Source: Lathyrus oleraceus
Lineage: Eukaryota > Streptophyta > Magnoliopsida > Fabales > Fabaceae
Length of the DNA: 64,000 nucleotides
Direction: 5' to 3'
Assembly (NCBI RefSeq): GCF_024323335.1
Contig: NC_066580.1
Location: 259,577,332 to 259,641,331 of the forward strand
Each line of letters begins with the position of its first letter. Position 1 is the stretch's first letter. Both the position numbers and the translations under genes were made by a program. This document shows, piece by piece, positions 10,656 through 20,868 of the stretch. A model generated the notes under the pieces. The model was given only the letters and a program-made list of their open reading frames with translations. It did no database searches and had not been told where the DNA came from.

Positions 10656-13600
10656 TGTAGCACCTCAAATTTGCACCTCCCATTTGTATGTACATTTCAT
10701 TTGTTAGGGCATTAGCATTGCATAGTCCATTACATGTCATCAAGCAAGACTGGTCAGGAGATTCAACTGTGCAAGGCAACAAGAGCATTGTCCATGAGAT
10801 CAAAGCCCTAGGGTGGTTCCATTGAGCTTACATGACCCAAGGATCATTTTGAAGCAATTTTGGCCAAGTATTGAAGGCTCAGAACTCATCAGTGCATGTG
10901 CAAATCATCTGAGGCCCATAAAAGTCAACTGCAAGTCAACTGCAAAGTCAACTGTGGATTTGGAAGTCGGGAGTGGTTATAGATGCCTCATTCATGTTAA
11001 AACAAGTCTCATTTGGCATTTCAAGCACTCACATTGAAGAATTTGAAGTCAGGGCAAGAGTTTCCAAAAATAGCAAGTGACATGTAATTTGAACTTTCCA
11101 AAAATGGCAAGGTTTCAGACCAACTTCAACTCACGATTACATCATCAAGAAAGCTTCAAACGAAATTTTTTCCAACATGAGAGTTGAAGATCTTTCTCTC
11201 CCATTTCCAAAAAGTCCAAGATCATGAATTTCTCATGTGTGGTTGAGGAGATATGATCCAATCATGGCAAAGTGTGTTTTAAAATTCAAATAAGCATAAC
11301 TTTTTAACCAAAGCTCCAAAATGAGTGGTTCTTTTTGCATTTTGATCCTCATGACATGTACTTTCCAAGCATAGCATTACATGGCATGAATTTCATTTGC
11401 ATGGTCCTTGGCTTACTTGTAAGACCCCAATTTTGGCCCTAAGATCCCTCATGGCCCATATCATATCATATCATGGCCTCAAGGATCATTGCATGCCCTA
11501 GCTTCTCTCCTAGTGGTTGGGTTGCCTTGTGGGTTGTTTCTTGATCACCAAGCATGTCTTGCTTTGTATATCTTTGCTTTTCATATGTTTACTAACCAAA
11601 AAGTACAAAAATATTGTCAGCTAACCTTGTTGCTTGCAGCTGAAGCAATTATCAGCAATTAGGTCAAAGACAGTCAACAGTCAGTCAAAGCAATGGATGG
11701 TGGCCATTCTTGCAGAATTTGGGCACCATGATCAATAATCAAGAGTTCATACAACTTGGGACATCATTTGGAATCAAATTCTCAAAGAATTAGGGTTTGG
11801 AATTCATCAGAAATGCTTCAATCATGCAAAACCCTAGAAAAGTCAACAGAAAGTCAAACTTGGTCAACTGTGGATTTAATCAGTGATTTGATGGATAGAA
11901 TTGGTTTGAAGGAGCTCATTCATGTTCATATAAGCCTCATATATCATGTCAAACCTCATCATGGAAGAAAATCAAGTCAAACAGAAAATTTCCAGAAATA
12001 GAAAGTGGACCTGTAATTTTAACTGCCAAAAATGGAAACTTCTTGATCTTAAACTTACATCATGATACAAGCTTCAAATGAATTTTTGCCCAACATGAAA
12101 GTTGAAGATCGTGTTCTCCCATTTTCAAAAAGTCCAAGAACTCTCAAATCCCATGAGTGGTTTGCAAGATATGATCATTTCAATTTCAAGAATTTGTGAA
12201 CTTCAACAAGCCATATCTCATGATTCCTAAGGCCAAATTTGGTGGGGTTTTTTCCTACAAACCACATTTCATCTCCTCTTTCCAAAAATATAAATTTCAT
12301 GAACCAAAACCTTGCCAATCAAAATGGCATTTTTTGACTTGTTTCATTTAAAATTCAAGTTTGACCAAAAGTTGACTTTTTGATTTAGCAAGTTTTAACA
12401 CTTTTGGCCAATTGGGAATTGTTTGGAAGGCTATTTGCAACATGTTCCAAGCCCAAATTCATGCTCATGCTACTATCATACCACCATTTTGGCCAAAGGT
12501 GCAAAATTAGCAATTGGTTGAAATAAGTAAATCCTTGGTAACACTTCATGAGCAGACATAAAACAGCAAATATAATGGTCATTTGCAGCCTGTTTTGAGG
12601 CCCAATCGTGCAACACCACACCTCCATATCCACTTGTGCAAAAATTAGCAAATGGTGCAAATCACTTCATTAAAACAAAACAAGTTTAGCACTTCATTAG
12701 TGGACCTTAAACAGAAGTATAAGAGCCATTTTCTGCTCATTTTCAACCCTAGAATCACAGCCTCCAAGCACAAAAACACTCATTCTCTCCTTCTTGCATT
12801 TTTGCTCGACTTGCATTTTCTGCTAAAACTCCAAAATACTCGAGCTTCCTTTGGTTTCTCCATCATCCAAGCATCATTTGGAGCCCTGTTACAGCATCAT
12901 TTACCAACTGGAAATCCATTTTCAAATTCTGTTTCACCAAGACATTTCCATGGCAAGTTTGGATTTAAGGTGGATTCGGTTTGTTTGAGCTAAGTTTCTT
13001 CAAGCAATCACCATTATCAACCATTATCCTCATCTGTTTCGAGCTATATCATCAAAATAACAACTGCTTCCTCCATTTCTTCATAACCAAGTAAAATCTC
13101 GACTCTCTTCATTCTCTAATCCATGCTATATGTCCAATAGATCTTTACATGCTGAGCATTTTGAGCTTTGATTCACATGAAATGATTAAGAAATGCATGA
13201 GATATCTGGATCTGAATTTTCTTGTTCATGATAATTTTTGGTCGATTCTTGAATGCTGTTGTGTTTTAGTGATTATGCTTGCTGGATATATCATGCTTGT
13301 TATGTGTAGATTCGATTGCTATGGTCGATTCATGTTTCTGGGTAATTAAATTTTTCATGATTTGATGAAGTTGATGAACACATGCTGTTCATGTTAAACC
13401 CTATGAACCTGCCCAGAAATTCGCATGATTGGGTTTGGCTCGTTGTTGTTTGATGAACATTGTTGTTCCATTGCCATGATGCTTATGCATTTCTGGATAA
13501 ATTTCGCATGATGATGATTGTATGATGATGAACACATGATGCTGTTGAACAAAACCCTAGCCTGCCCAGAACTTGAAACACGATTGGTGGCTTCATTTGA

Positions 13601-14088
13601 TTTTGCCTGCCTGTTTACTGTTCCATTGGGCAACAGCCAATGAGAACATTTCATTGCATTTGCCAAAACGCAGCGCTTAGTTAAATGAGGCGCTTATTTA
13701 CCAATATGCCATGCTGACTTTGGGTTGACTCATTATTCCATGTCTTTTGTTCATGCTTGGTCCAATTTGTTACTCATCTTCAACAATTCATTTTTCACTC
13801 AATTTAACTCCAAAAATCATGAGATTTTTTGCATCATGTTCACAAGAATGTCTATTATTTAATCATGATTTTTATTGAATTTTTGATTGACTGGATTTTA
13901 AATGGCTCTAGGGTTCTTAACATGTATGCTTATTTAACACATTTTGCCATTCCTTTTGTGAAATGATGAGGATGTATCCAATGCCCCTGAGATTTTTTGT
14001 GGTGAAACTAGACTCATTCATCTTTGTTTTGGTATAAAGTTTGTGCATTTATCATATGTGGTTTGTGAGATATGATTTTCTGAAGTAG

Positions 14089-14111
14089 GGTGTGACAATT
14101 TGTGTCACACC
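14089..14111 (+). repeat. Perfect 9-bp hairpin GGTGTGACA/TGTCACACC in LTR-alpha
   Basis: GGTGTGACA, then loop ATTTG, then TGTCACACC. The same hairpin is in the other LTR-alpha copy at 39996-40018, and a weaker version (GGTATGACA/TGTCACACA) is in LTR-beta at 18504-18526. Confidence 0.85.
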
Positions 14112-15140
14112 AATGATGTGCATTTTCATGATTTTTGTTCACATGCTTCCTGGCCTCCAAATAATGTGAAATTTTGCATGAGCCATCTATTATATGTCTA
14201 GTTGATGTGTGAATTTTCCTGGAATTAATTGTGCAATTTCCCATTTGTTTGTGACTTTTCTTCCCTGCCTAGTCAATTGTTGACTTTATGTGATACATGT
14301 TGCCAAATCCTTTGTGAAATTCTCATATCTTATTGTATGATCATGAAATTTCATATGTGCATACTAGACATCTTAAGCTTTGCATTGGTCTTAATCCCAT
14401 CCATTTCTCATCTGTTTTCATTTTGTTATGATTTTTTGAAGATGACACATGTTTTGTTGACTTCTTTGTGCACACTTGAAAATGTGTTGACTTCCTGATT
14501 TTAATTGACTATCTTCCCATGATCCAATTGAGCTGAAATTTCACATGCATGCTATGTTATGGATTGTGATTGAGTGTGAATTATTTCATAATTTTTGGGA
14601 TTGATTATGTTTGCTTTTGAGCTTGGTCTTGCTGTTGACCTTTTGTGTGCTTTCATTTGCCATGCCTTGACTTCTTTGGTCTATAAAATGATAATGATGC
14701 ATGATATGAGTTTGAAACCAATTGTGCTTGCCTCTCAAATGATTGATTTTGATTTTGATTGAATATGGTTTGCTGTTTTGGATTTCTTATTTGTTTTTGA
14801 CCCTAGGCTTGCCCTAGTGGTCTTTTGGACTTATGTTGAGTTCATTTGTTTCAGGTTAAGCATCAATGCTTCAAAGAAACCATACAAATTTGGTTGAGTT
14901 GATTATATATTATGTGCTAACCTTTGTTTTGTAGGTGTAACTCATATGAGTTTGGTCTTGTGCTTTGGCACATCTGTTTACTGTTAACTGTTTGTTCCCT
15001 TTCTTTCTGATTTAATTGTGGAACTGTGAACTGATTTGTTTGACTTTCCTCAGGTACCCTTTAGTTGCTTTATTTTCTTGCTTTGCTATTTAGCAATTGC
15101 TTTTGAGGTATAATTACTCTCTCTTCATGTAGTCTGGAGA

Positions 15141-15459
15141 CCCGGTCTGTTATTTGACCGGGCAAACTGTCTGAAGTCCTCCTTAAGAGGCAATGCTTGT
15201 GTGTGTTTATATTTGTCCCAAGCAGGAAAAGTCCTTCAAATAAGGCAATTGGTAGATCAAAGGGATAAGCAACCTATCCCCTACTATTCAGTGAGTCCTC
15301 TCCTTGCTCCCATTACATGGTTGAAGCATTGAGATAAAAACCCAAGATCAATCGAGTCAATAATATGTGGAGAGAGTTCCTACTTTCTGAACTCCCACAC
15401 TTTCTTATATTTGATGCTCTCCCTGATCAGGGATAAGAGCAATGAGGCACACCCCTCAT
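15141..15459 (+). other. Hairpin array in LTR-alpha copy 1 (putative structured RNA)
   Basis: Six consecutive inverted repeats: H1 15141-15162 (CCCGGTC/GACCGGG), H2 15178-15190 (CCTC/GAGG around CTTAA), H3 15262-15280 (GGGATA/TATCCC), H4 15374-15394 (GAGTTC/GAACTC), H5 15416-15440 (14-nt palindrome TCCCTGATCAGGGA inside GCTC/GAGC) and H6 15442-15459 (ATGAGG/CCTCAT). The array recurs in the same order at 19212-19539 and, on the minus strand, at 38623-38944. It lies 1.5-1.9 kb before the LTR end, in the part expected to be transcribed as the genomic RNA leader. Confidence 0.75.
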
Positions 15460-15595
15460 CTCCTTTCATCTGCTTCACCTTAGCCTGTAAGTTGGCATTT
15501 GCTTTCCTATGATCACATGTTGCTTTGTTTGTTTGTATGTGAGGATACAACTGTAAGTCCCTGCAAGTTGGCATTTGTATTCCTAGGACCATACT

Positions 15596-15995
15596 GTGGA
15601 GGTTAGAGTAAGCCCAGACAGATTGGCATCTGACTTCCATGTTTTGTTTTCTTTGTTTATGTGAGGTTGCAACTGTAAGTCCCTGCTAGTTGGCATTTGC
15701 TTTCCTATGATCATAGGTTGGATATTGGTATAAGTCCAGACAGATTGGCATCCGGTATCCAAGTTTCTTTTTGTTTTAGGAGATTAGTATAAGTCCATTG
15801 AGTGGCCTCTGATATCCATTTCTGTTTTAGGAGACTGGTGTAAATCCATCTATTGGTATCCGGTATCCGCCTTTTATTTCTTTGTTTGAGGAGATTAGTG
15901 TAAGACCATTGAGTGGCATCTGATATCCAGTTTTATTTTAGGAGATTGGTATAAGCCCAGTGATTGGCATCCGATATCCGCTTTTGCTTTCTTCT
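15596..15995 (+). repeat. Tandem units TAAGTCCA...GGCATCYGATATCC in LTR-alpha
   Basis: There are about six units of 55-75 bp. Each reads roughly GGAGATTRGTATAAGTCCA, then TTGGCATCCGATATCC, then a T-rich spacer. Related arrays are at 37975-38195 (minus) and 19985-20205 (LTR-beta). Ogre-B and Ogre-C LTRs keep only one eroded unit (ACATAAGTCCAATTACGATTG in Ogre-C). Confidence 0.8.
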
Positions 15996-16580
15996 TTGTT
16001 TGTTTGTTATTATCCATTGTCTATTCCAAAGGACACACTTGAATCATCTCCTATATGATTTCAAGAAGTGAACCTTCTAAGAAGTTTTACAATCCCATCC
16101 ATTCATCATTCTCATTATGTCCTAAACCTTTTCACACTTTGATTTCAAACTTGACATAAATATTGTGCAAACATCTTCATGTTTTCAAACTAAAAACCTG
16201 GACTCAAGTCCTTGACTTTTTTCAAACTCCATTTCATAACACTTCTTTTGAATCAATCTTAATCATACTTTGACTCCATTTTCATAATCACAATCAATTA
16301 ACTTCACTCATTCACTTGTTTTGGCTTTGTCCATTGTTAATCTTTTCATGCATTAGCCATAGGCTTCAATTATCATTGTGGTTGATGTAAATCTTGCCTA
16401 TCCTTAGTGAGTCGACAGTAAGACTTCCGTACTGAAAACAGGGCTAACCCCTCTAGTACGTCGAAGCTATCCTCGCATGGTGGATGTTGGTTTTTGGTCG
16501 AGTTTTCTCCCATTGATAATGAAAAGCCTCAGTGCTTGTGTTTAAAACTGAATCCACCAACTTTTGGAAATCTTTTAGCC

Positions 16581-16635
16581 GAACTACGGCGTTTTGATCC
16601 TTACCTTTGATGGAAGGTACGTAGGCAGCGGGTTC
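16581..16635 (+). other. GAACTACG...TACGTAGGCA hairpin element, LTR-alpha copy 1
   Basis: Constant flank GAACTACGGCGTTTTGATCC, then the variable stem (CCTTaCC/GGaAGG), then constant GTACGTAGGCAGCGGGTT. Counterparts are at 19880-19930, 20224-20280, 21216-21265 (minus), 26623-26670, 32482-32538, 37288-37343 (minus) and 55106-55160. Confidence 0.8.
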
Positions 16636-16920
16636 ATCCGTTCAAACCCAATAACACAAAAATAATAAATTGTATATTCTTTTCTCATCATCCCAATCAT
16701 GTTTGCACAATCTTTATGTCATAACAAATAACAATTTATTACAACAAATGTGAAAAGGGCTCCCTAGGAGTACCTAGGACGTGATGGGTGCCTAACACCT
16801 TCCCATTGCGTAATTTACCCCTTACCCAGACTCTCTGATCTTTTTATTAGTTTTCTACGTGTAAAACTTCTTAGGCTTTTGTTCGCTTTTTAGCCAGTCC
16901 TTTGGATAAATAAAAGTGCG

Positions 16921-16930
16921 GTGGCGACTC
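16921..16930 (+). other. PBS-like decamer GTGGCGACTC inside the LTR end
   Basis: The sequence is identical to the first ten bases of the PBS region of Ogre-B and Ogre-C (GTGGCGACTC), but sits about 70 bp inside the LTR end. It is also at 26951-26960 (first base changed), 32808-32817, 36998-37007 (minus) and 20926-20935 (minus), and at 55452-55461 with one change. Confidence 0.85.
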
Positions 16931-18503
16931 GAAATTTCATTGTATCTCTTGCTTATGGTTTAATCGATAAATCATATAGCGACGAATACACCACTACAGT
17001 CATGAAGATTTTTGAAGGAAATTGCATATCATCATTTTGGATGATCATGGGCATACAAAACCAATTCCAAAGGGTGCATGTACTGATTTTAAGAGGATTT
17101 GGGCCAGAAGATAGCACTGTTCACGTGGCTTTCCTTGCATGGGAGGTGAAAATACCAATTAGTGAAAACACTTCATAACTTGCTAATCCCATTTGCATTT
17201 GGCCAAAACAGGTTTTAAACATGATTAGTATGAAGTATATATGGTTAAGCATAACTGTTTTGGTCATTAGCAAGCTTTTCAGATCTGAATCTCAAGAATC
17301 ACCAAAATTTTCTCTCAATTTTTTTTTCAATTTCTTCAAACAAGAACACTTTCTATTGATTGATTCGTGTTCATGAGGAGTTTTTGAGGAGATTTGGACG
17401 TGGAATCAAAGGAAATCGTGCCATATTTGTTCATATTCAAAGCTTGAAGCATCCATGGAGCTTGCAAAATCTGCTGGATTCGCATACATTTGAGCTTCAA
17501 ATTCATCATCAAGCACTTCAATCAGGATTGTGGAGAAGAATTGAGTTGTTACAAGCCTTGTAGCACGAGTTCCAGGTTCTGTTCATCAAGAAGGTCAGTT
17601 TTCGAGTTCAATGATTTTGCAAATTATTAGGATATTCATGTAGATCATGGCTTGGTGATGATTCTGATGTAAATTTTGAGTGAATTGGTGTTGTATTGTG
17701 GAAGTTATGCATGATTAAAGTTTGAGTGTTCAATTTTGATTTCTTCGATTTGAGTAATATGTGTTGTTTTTGGTTGATTCATTGTTGGATCCGTGCTTAC
17801 CATGAAGAAATCGGTTGAATGATGGTATTATTTGTGATTTTTGGAACATTTTTTGGTTTTCTGGAAATTTCAGATGAAGATCGTCATGATCTTCATCTTC
17901 AACCTTGAGCCTCATGCATTTCCAGATTCTGCTAGGACTTGGCTAGGGTTTTACTACGAAATCTCCATGTGATTTGCTACGAATTTTTGAATTAGCTACG
18001 AATCTGGAAGCGCGCCAGGCTTAGGGTTTTTGTGCCAAAACGCCACCGTTTTGGTTGGCGTGCATAATTTCAAAATGGCGCTTGGTTCGAATCCGGCTGA
18101 AGGACTTTTTTCAAATTGCCATGCGTTTTTCCACTCTCCCTCCTTATTTCATACCATTGCTTCACTTTTGATTTTCAAATTTTTCCAAACTTCCAAAAAT
18201 CATATAAAATAGGAAAATGCTCCAATTGATCCCCAATTTTTTGCTATGTGTTCCTTATCTTGTCTACTTTTTTATGATCATTAAATTGCAAATTGTGCTT
18301 GGCTGAAAAAATGATTTGTCCTAGGGTGATTGAACATGTGTCCATTCGTGATGTTGCCTTGTTCTTTTCCTTCATAAAATGCTTGTTTCTTATCTAATGA
18401 CTCTGAAATTTTGTGTGTAGTTTCTAGACATGTTGATGAACATTTTGGCTTTGGTTTGACATTTTTCCCATGTGTCAATTCTGTTTTATGATTGAGTTAA
18501 CTT

Positions 18504-18526
18504 GGTATGACAATTTGTGTCACACA
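18504..18526 (+). repeat. Diverged GGTATGACA/TGTCACACA hairpin in LTR-beta
   Basis: This is the counterpart of the perfect hairpin at 14089-14111, with two stem positions no longer paired. The ATTTG loop is kept. Confidence 0.7.
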
Positions 18527-19211
18527 TGTGATTGTTTGGATTGTACAAAGTGATTGCCATGCCAAATGATATCCAATGCTCCTGATTTTTTGTATGATGA
18601 TCATGTTATATGTCTTGTGTACTCATGAAGTTTGCCAAGATTATTTGAGTCATTTTGGATTTGATGTGCATTTTTCTTCTTGATGTCTCAAATGTGACTA
18701 GCTTTTGCATACCTTGCCATGTTTTGCTCATGAAATGAATATGCTTAATGATCTTGGTGTGAGACTTTTTGAGGCTTATTCTTGATTGGATAAGGATGAT
18801 TCATGTTAAATTTGAGGTTCTGTTTTGACTTTTTTCTCCATCTTTGACCCTAGGCGTTGACCTAGTGGTTTGTGGCTTACATGTGGGCTTTGATTTCAGG
18901 TTTAAACATCCAAGTCCATAGTTGATGATGCTTCCTCATTTGAGCATTGATGTTTGCTCTTGATTACTAACACTTGTGTGTTTTGTAGGTTGATGCTAAC
19001 TCATTTGAGTTTTCCTTTTGGCTTGAACATTGTGAACATTGTCTGTCTGTTTGTTATTGCCTGTTGATTGTTTGTCTGTACAGTTGAACTGATTGGTTTA
19101 GATTTTTCACAGGTACCTAAGTTGCTTTGAGTTCTTTTGAACTTGCTTTGCTAGCTTGTGGTTTGCTTACCACTAAGGTATAACTCTCTTGACTACATGT
19201 AGTCTGGAAGA

Positions 19212-19539
19212 CCTGTCCTGTTATGTGGACAGGCACCTGTCTGAAGCCCTCCTTAAGAGGCAATGCTTGTGTTTGTTTAACTTTGTGCCTTGTACATTCA
19301 AAGACCTCCTAAGTGAAGAGGCATTGGCAGATACAAGGGATGTGAAATCCATCCCCTGCTATTCAGTTGAGTCATTCATCCTGCTCACACCAGTGTGTTG
19401 ATGCACTTTGAATATTAACCCAAGATCCTGTTGAGTCAGTCATCTGTGGAGAAGAGTTCCTACATTCTGAACTCCCACACTTTCTATTTGAGTCAAGCTC
19501 TCCCAGGCCAGGGATAAGAGCTTTGAGGTCTTACCCTCA
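19212..19539 (+). other. Hairpin array in LTR-beta (putative structured RNA)
   Basis: The same order of hairpins as at 15141-15459, with changed but still paired stems: H1 19212-19233 CCTGTC/GACAGG; H2 about 19248-19260 CCTC/GAGG; H3 19337-19355 GGGATG/CATCCC; H4 19454-19474 GAGTTC/GAACTC; H5 19496-19522 AGCTC/GAGCT around TCCCAGGCCAGGGA; H6 19524-19539 TGAGG/CCTCA. Flanks such as GTCTGAAG and TAAGAGGCAATGCTTGTGT are conserved with LTR-alpha. Confidence 0.75.
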
Positions 19540-19879
19540 CTTCCCATTTCATCTGCTTCACCCTAACTCTCAATGTTAGGGTTAAGAGCTAACCACACCC
19601 TATTCCAGTTGGCTTGTTTGTCGAGGTTGACATGACCCCTTGACTAAAGCCTAGCCTTGTGTGAGCCACTTGTTTGTATATAGTGTGTATGCTTGCTTTT
19701 GTGCTTGTATGTGTTTGACTATGCTGTTTAGGATAGCTTGCTTCCGATGCAAGTTAGACTAGAAACCTTAACATAGGGATCGTATGCATGACAACTTCTA
19801 GGCTCGAGTCGTAGTCTCCCTAGTAGTTTGTGTCTCCCTTTGTCTCTGGTTAGGTTAGAAGTTCTTTCCCTGTTTAGGG

Positions 19880-20380
19880 GAACTACGTCGCCCTGATCCT
19901 CATACCGGATGAGGTACGTAGGCAGGAGATGAGCTGATCTCTCCGGGCGCCCTTTTTCTTTTTCAACCCCTTTGTGTGTGTTTGGAGTATGACATAAGTC
20001 CAACAATTGGCAGTTGGTTTCCTGTGTCTTGTTTGCTTGTTGGAGTCTGACATTAGTCCAGTGATTGGCAAGTGGTTTCCTGTGTGTTTGTTGGTTCGGA
20101 GTCTGATGTAAGTCCAGTGATTGGCATTCGGTTTTCAGGTTAGCCTGTTTGTGTGGAGTCTGACGTAAGTCCAGCGATTGGCAGTCGGTTTCCTGTGTGG
20201 GTTTTGTTTGGCGTGCGTTAGCCGAGCTACGAGTGCTCTGATTCTTCTCTGGTTAGAGAAGATACGTATGCATAAGGTGCGACATCCTAGCGAGCACGTT
20301 TCCCCTGTCCCGAACTATGTCGACTCTGATATATGTGCTTGACAGACTACGTAGGCCCAGGATGCGATATCCTGCCGAGT
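19880..20380 (+). other. Repeated CTACG...TACGTAGGC hairpins and tandem units, LTR-beta 3' part
   Basis: LTR-beta carries at least two clear hairpin elements: 19880-19930 (stem CCTCAT/ATGAGG) and 20224-20280 (stem TCTTCTCT/AGAGAAGA). A third, weaker copy near 20310-20375 is followed by CAGGAT/ATCCTG. Between the first two lie four tandem units with ATAAGTCCAGTGATTGGCA (about 19985-20205). The other LTRs have a single such hairpin. Confidence 0.75.
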
Positions 20381-20672
20381 CCTGTTTCTCTTATCTTTCT
20401 GTGTTTCCTTCTAGCCTTGTGCAGTTTGTGAGCAGTTTTTAGCAACCTTATCCTTTCTTTTGTGCGTGGATCCCGTCAAGTACGACGGATGCGTAGGGGT
20501 GCTAATATCTTCCCTTCGCATAACCGACTCCCGATCCCATCTTTCTCTGGTCGTGAGACCATGTCCTTTCCAGGTTTACTTCGAGCGTTTCCTTTCCCTC
20601 TTTTGGGATAAATAACGCACGGTGGCGGCTCTGTTGTTTCGTTTTCCCGTCGGTTTTTCGCGTAATGCGACA

Positions 20673-20868
20673 CTATACCATCCTCATATCTTAATTGCAC
20701 TCAAATTCGGGTTAGAACTTATCTCACCACTCAGAGATCACCAAGCACAACAAGCAGATTATATCATACAAACAAATATACAAACATCATATATACAAAT
20801 ATATACACATAAAAAAGTAGGCTAAACCCACTAAGGACTACTCCCCAGCAGAGTTGCTACTTAATTTC
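20673..20868 (-). other. Ogre-A leader start with decayed PBS
   Basis: CTATA at 20673-20677 is the right TSD of LTR-beta. The rest is Ogre-A leader. On the minus strand the LTR end GCTACA is followed by GAAATTAA and then GTAGCAACTCTGCTGGGGA (PBS at about 20842-20859). Ogre-B and Ogre-C have GAAAA and GTGGCGACTCTGCTAGGGA. The GTGGGTTTAGCC downstream is shared with Ogre-B. Confidence 0.85.

Larger units (their letters stand above)
11418..16998 (+). mobile_element. LTR-alpha copy 1: nested solo LTR, no clear TSD
   Basis: It begins TGTAAGACCCCAATTTTGG and ends ACGAATACACCACTACA, the same family as the minus-strand solo LTR at 36933-42376 (starts and ends match after reverse complement). Its length is 5,581 bp. 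The flanks are TTACT on the left and GTCAT on the right, which do not form a TSD although both termini look complete. LTR-beta sequence continues on either side in the order expected from related LTRs. The interior has W-box-like GTCAA clusters (about 11662-11695 and 11845-11875), palindromes, a tandem-repeat block and a hairpin array, listed separately. Short ORFs inside are not genes. Confidence 0.87.
10656..20672 (+). mobile_element. LTR-beta: solo LTR of a second Ogre-like family, split by LTR-alpha
   Basis: It starts TGTAGCACCTCAAATTTG and ends GCGTAATGCGACA, and is flanked by perfect CTATA duplications (10651-10655 and 20673-20677). Without the inner LTR it is about 4,436 bp. No PBS, PPT or coding sequence is present, so it is a solo LTR. 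It shares with the other Ogre LTRs the TTAAGAGGCAA hairpin, the TAAGTCCAGTGATTGGCA tandem units, repeated CTACG...TACGTAGGC hairpins and a near-terminal GGTGGCGGCTC. An AAGTCAACTG motif is repeated three times near 10928-10965 (W-box core TTGAC in reverse). Confidence 0.9.

Noticed and set aside
12652..12993. 113-codon open frame inside LTR-alpha copy 1
   Set aside because: It lies wholly in LTR sequence, is low in complexity, is not conserved in the other LTR-alpha copy, and has no recognisable domain.
18030..18212. Short ORF in LTR-beta
   Set aside because: It is a random open frame in the LTR, with no counterpart in the related LTRs.
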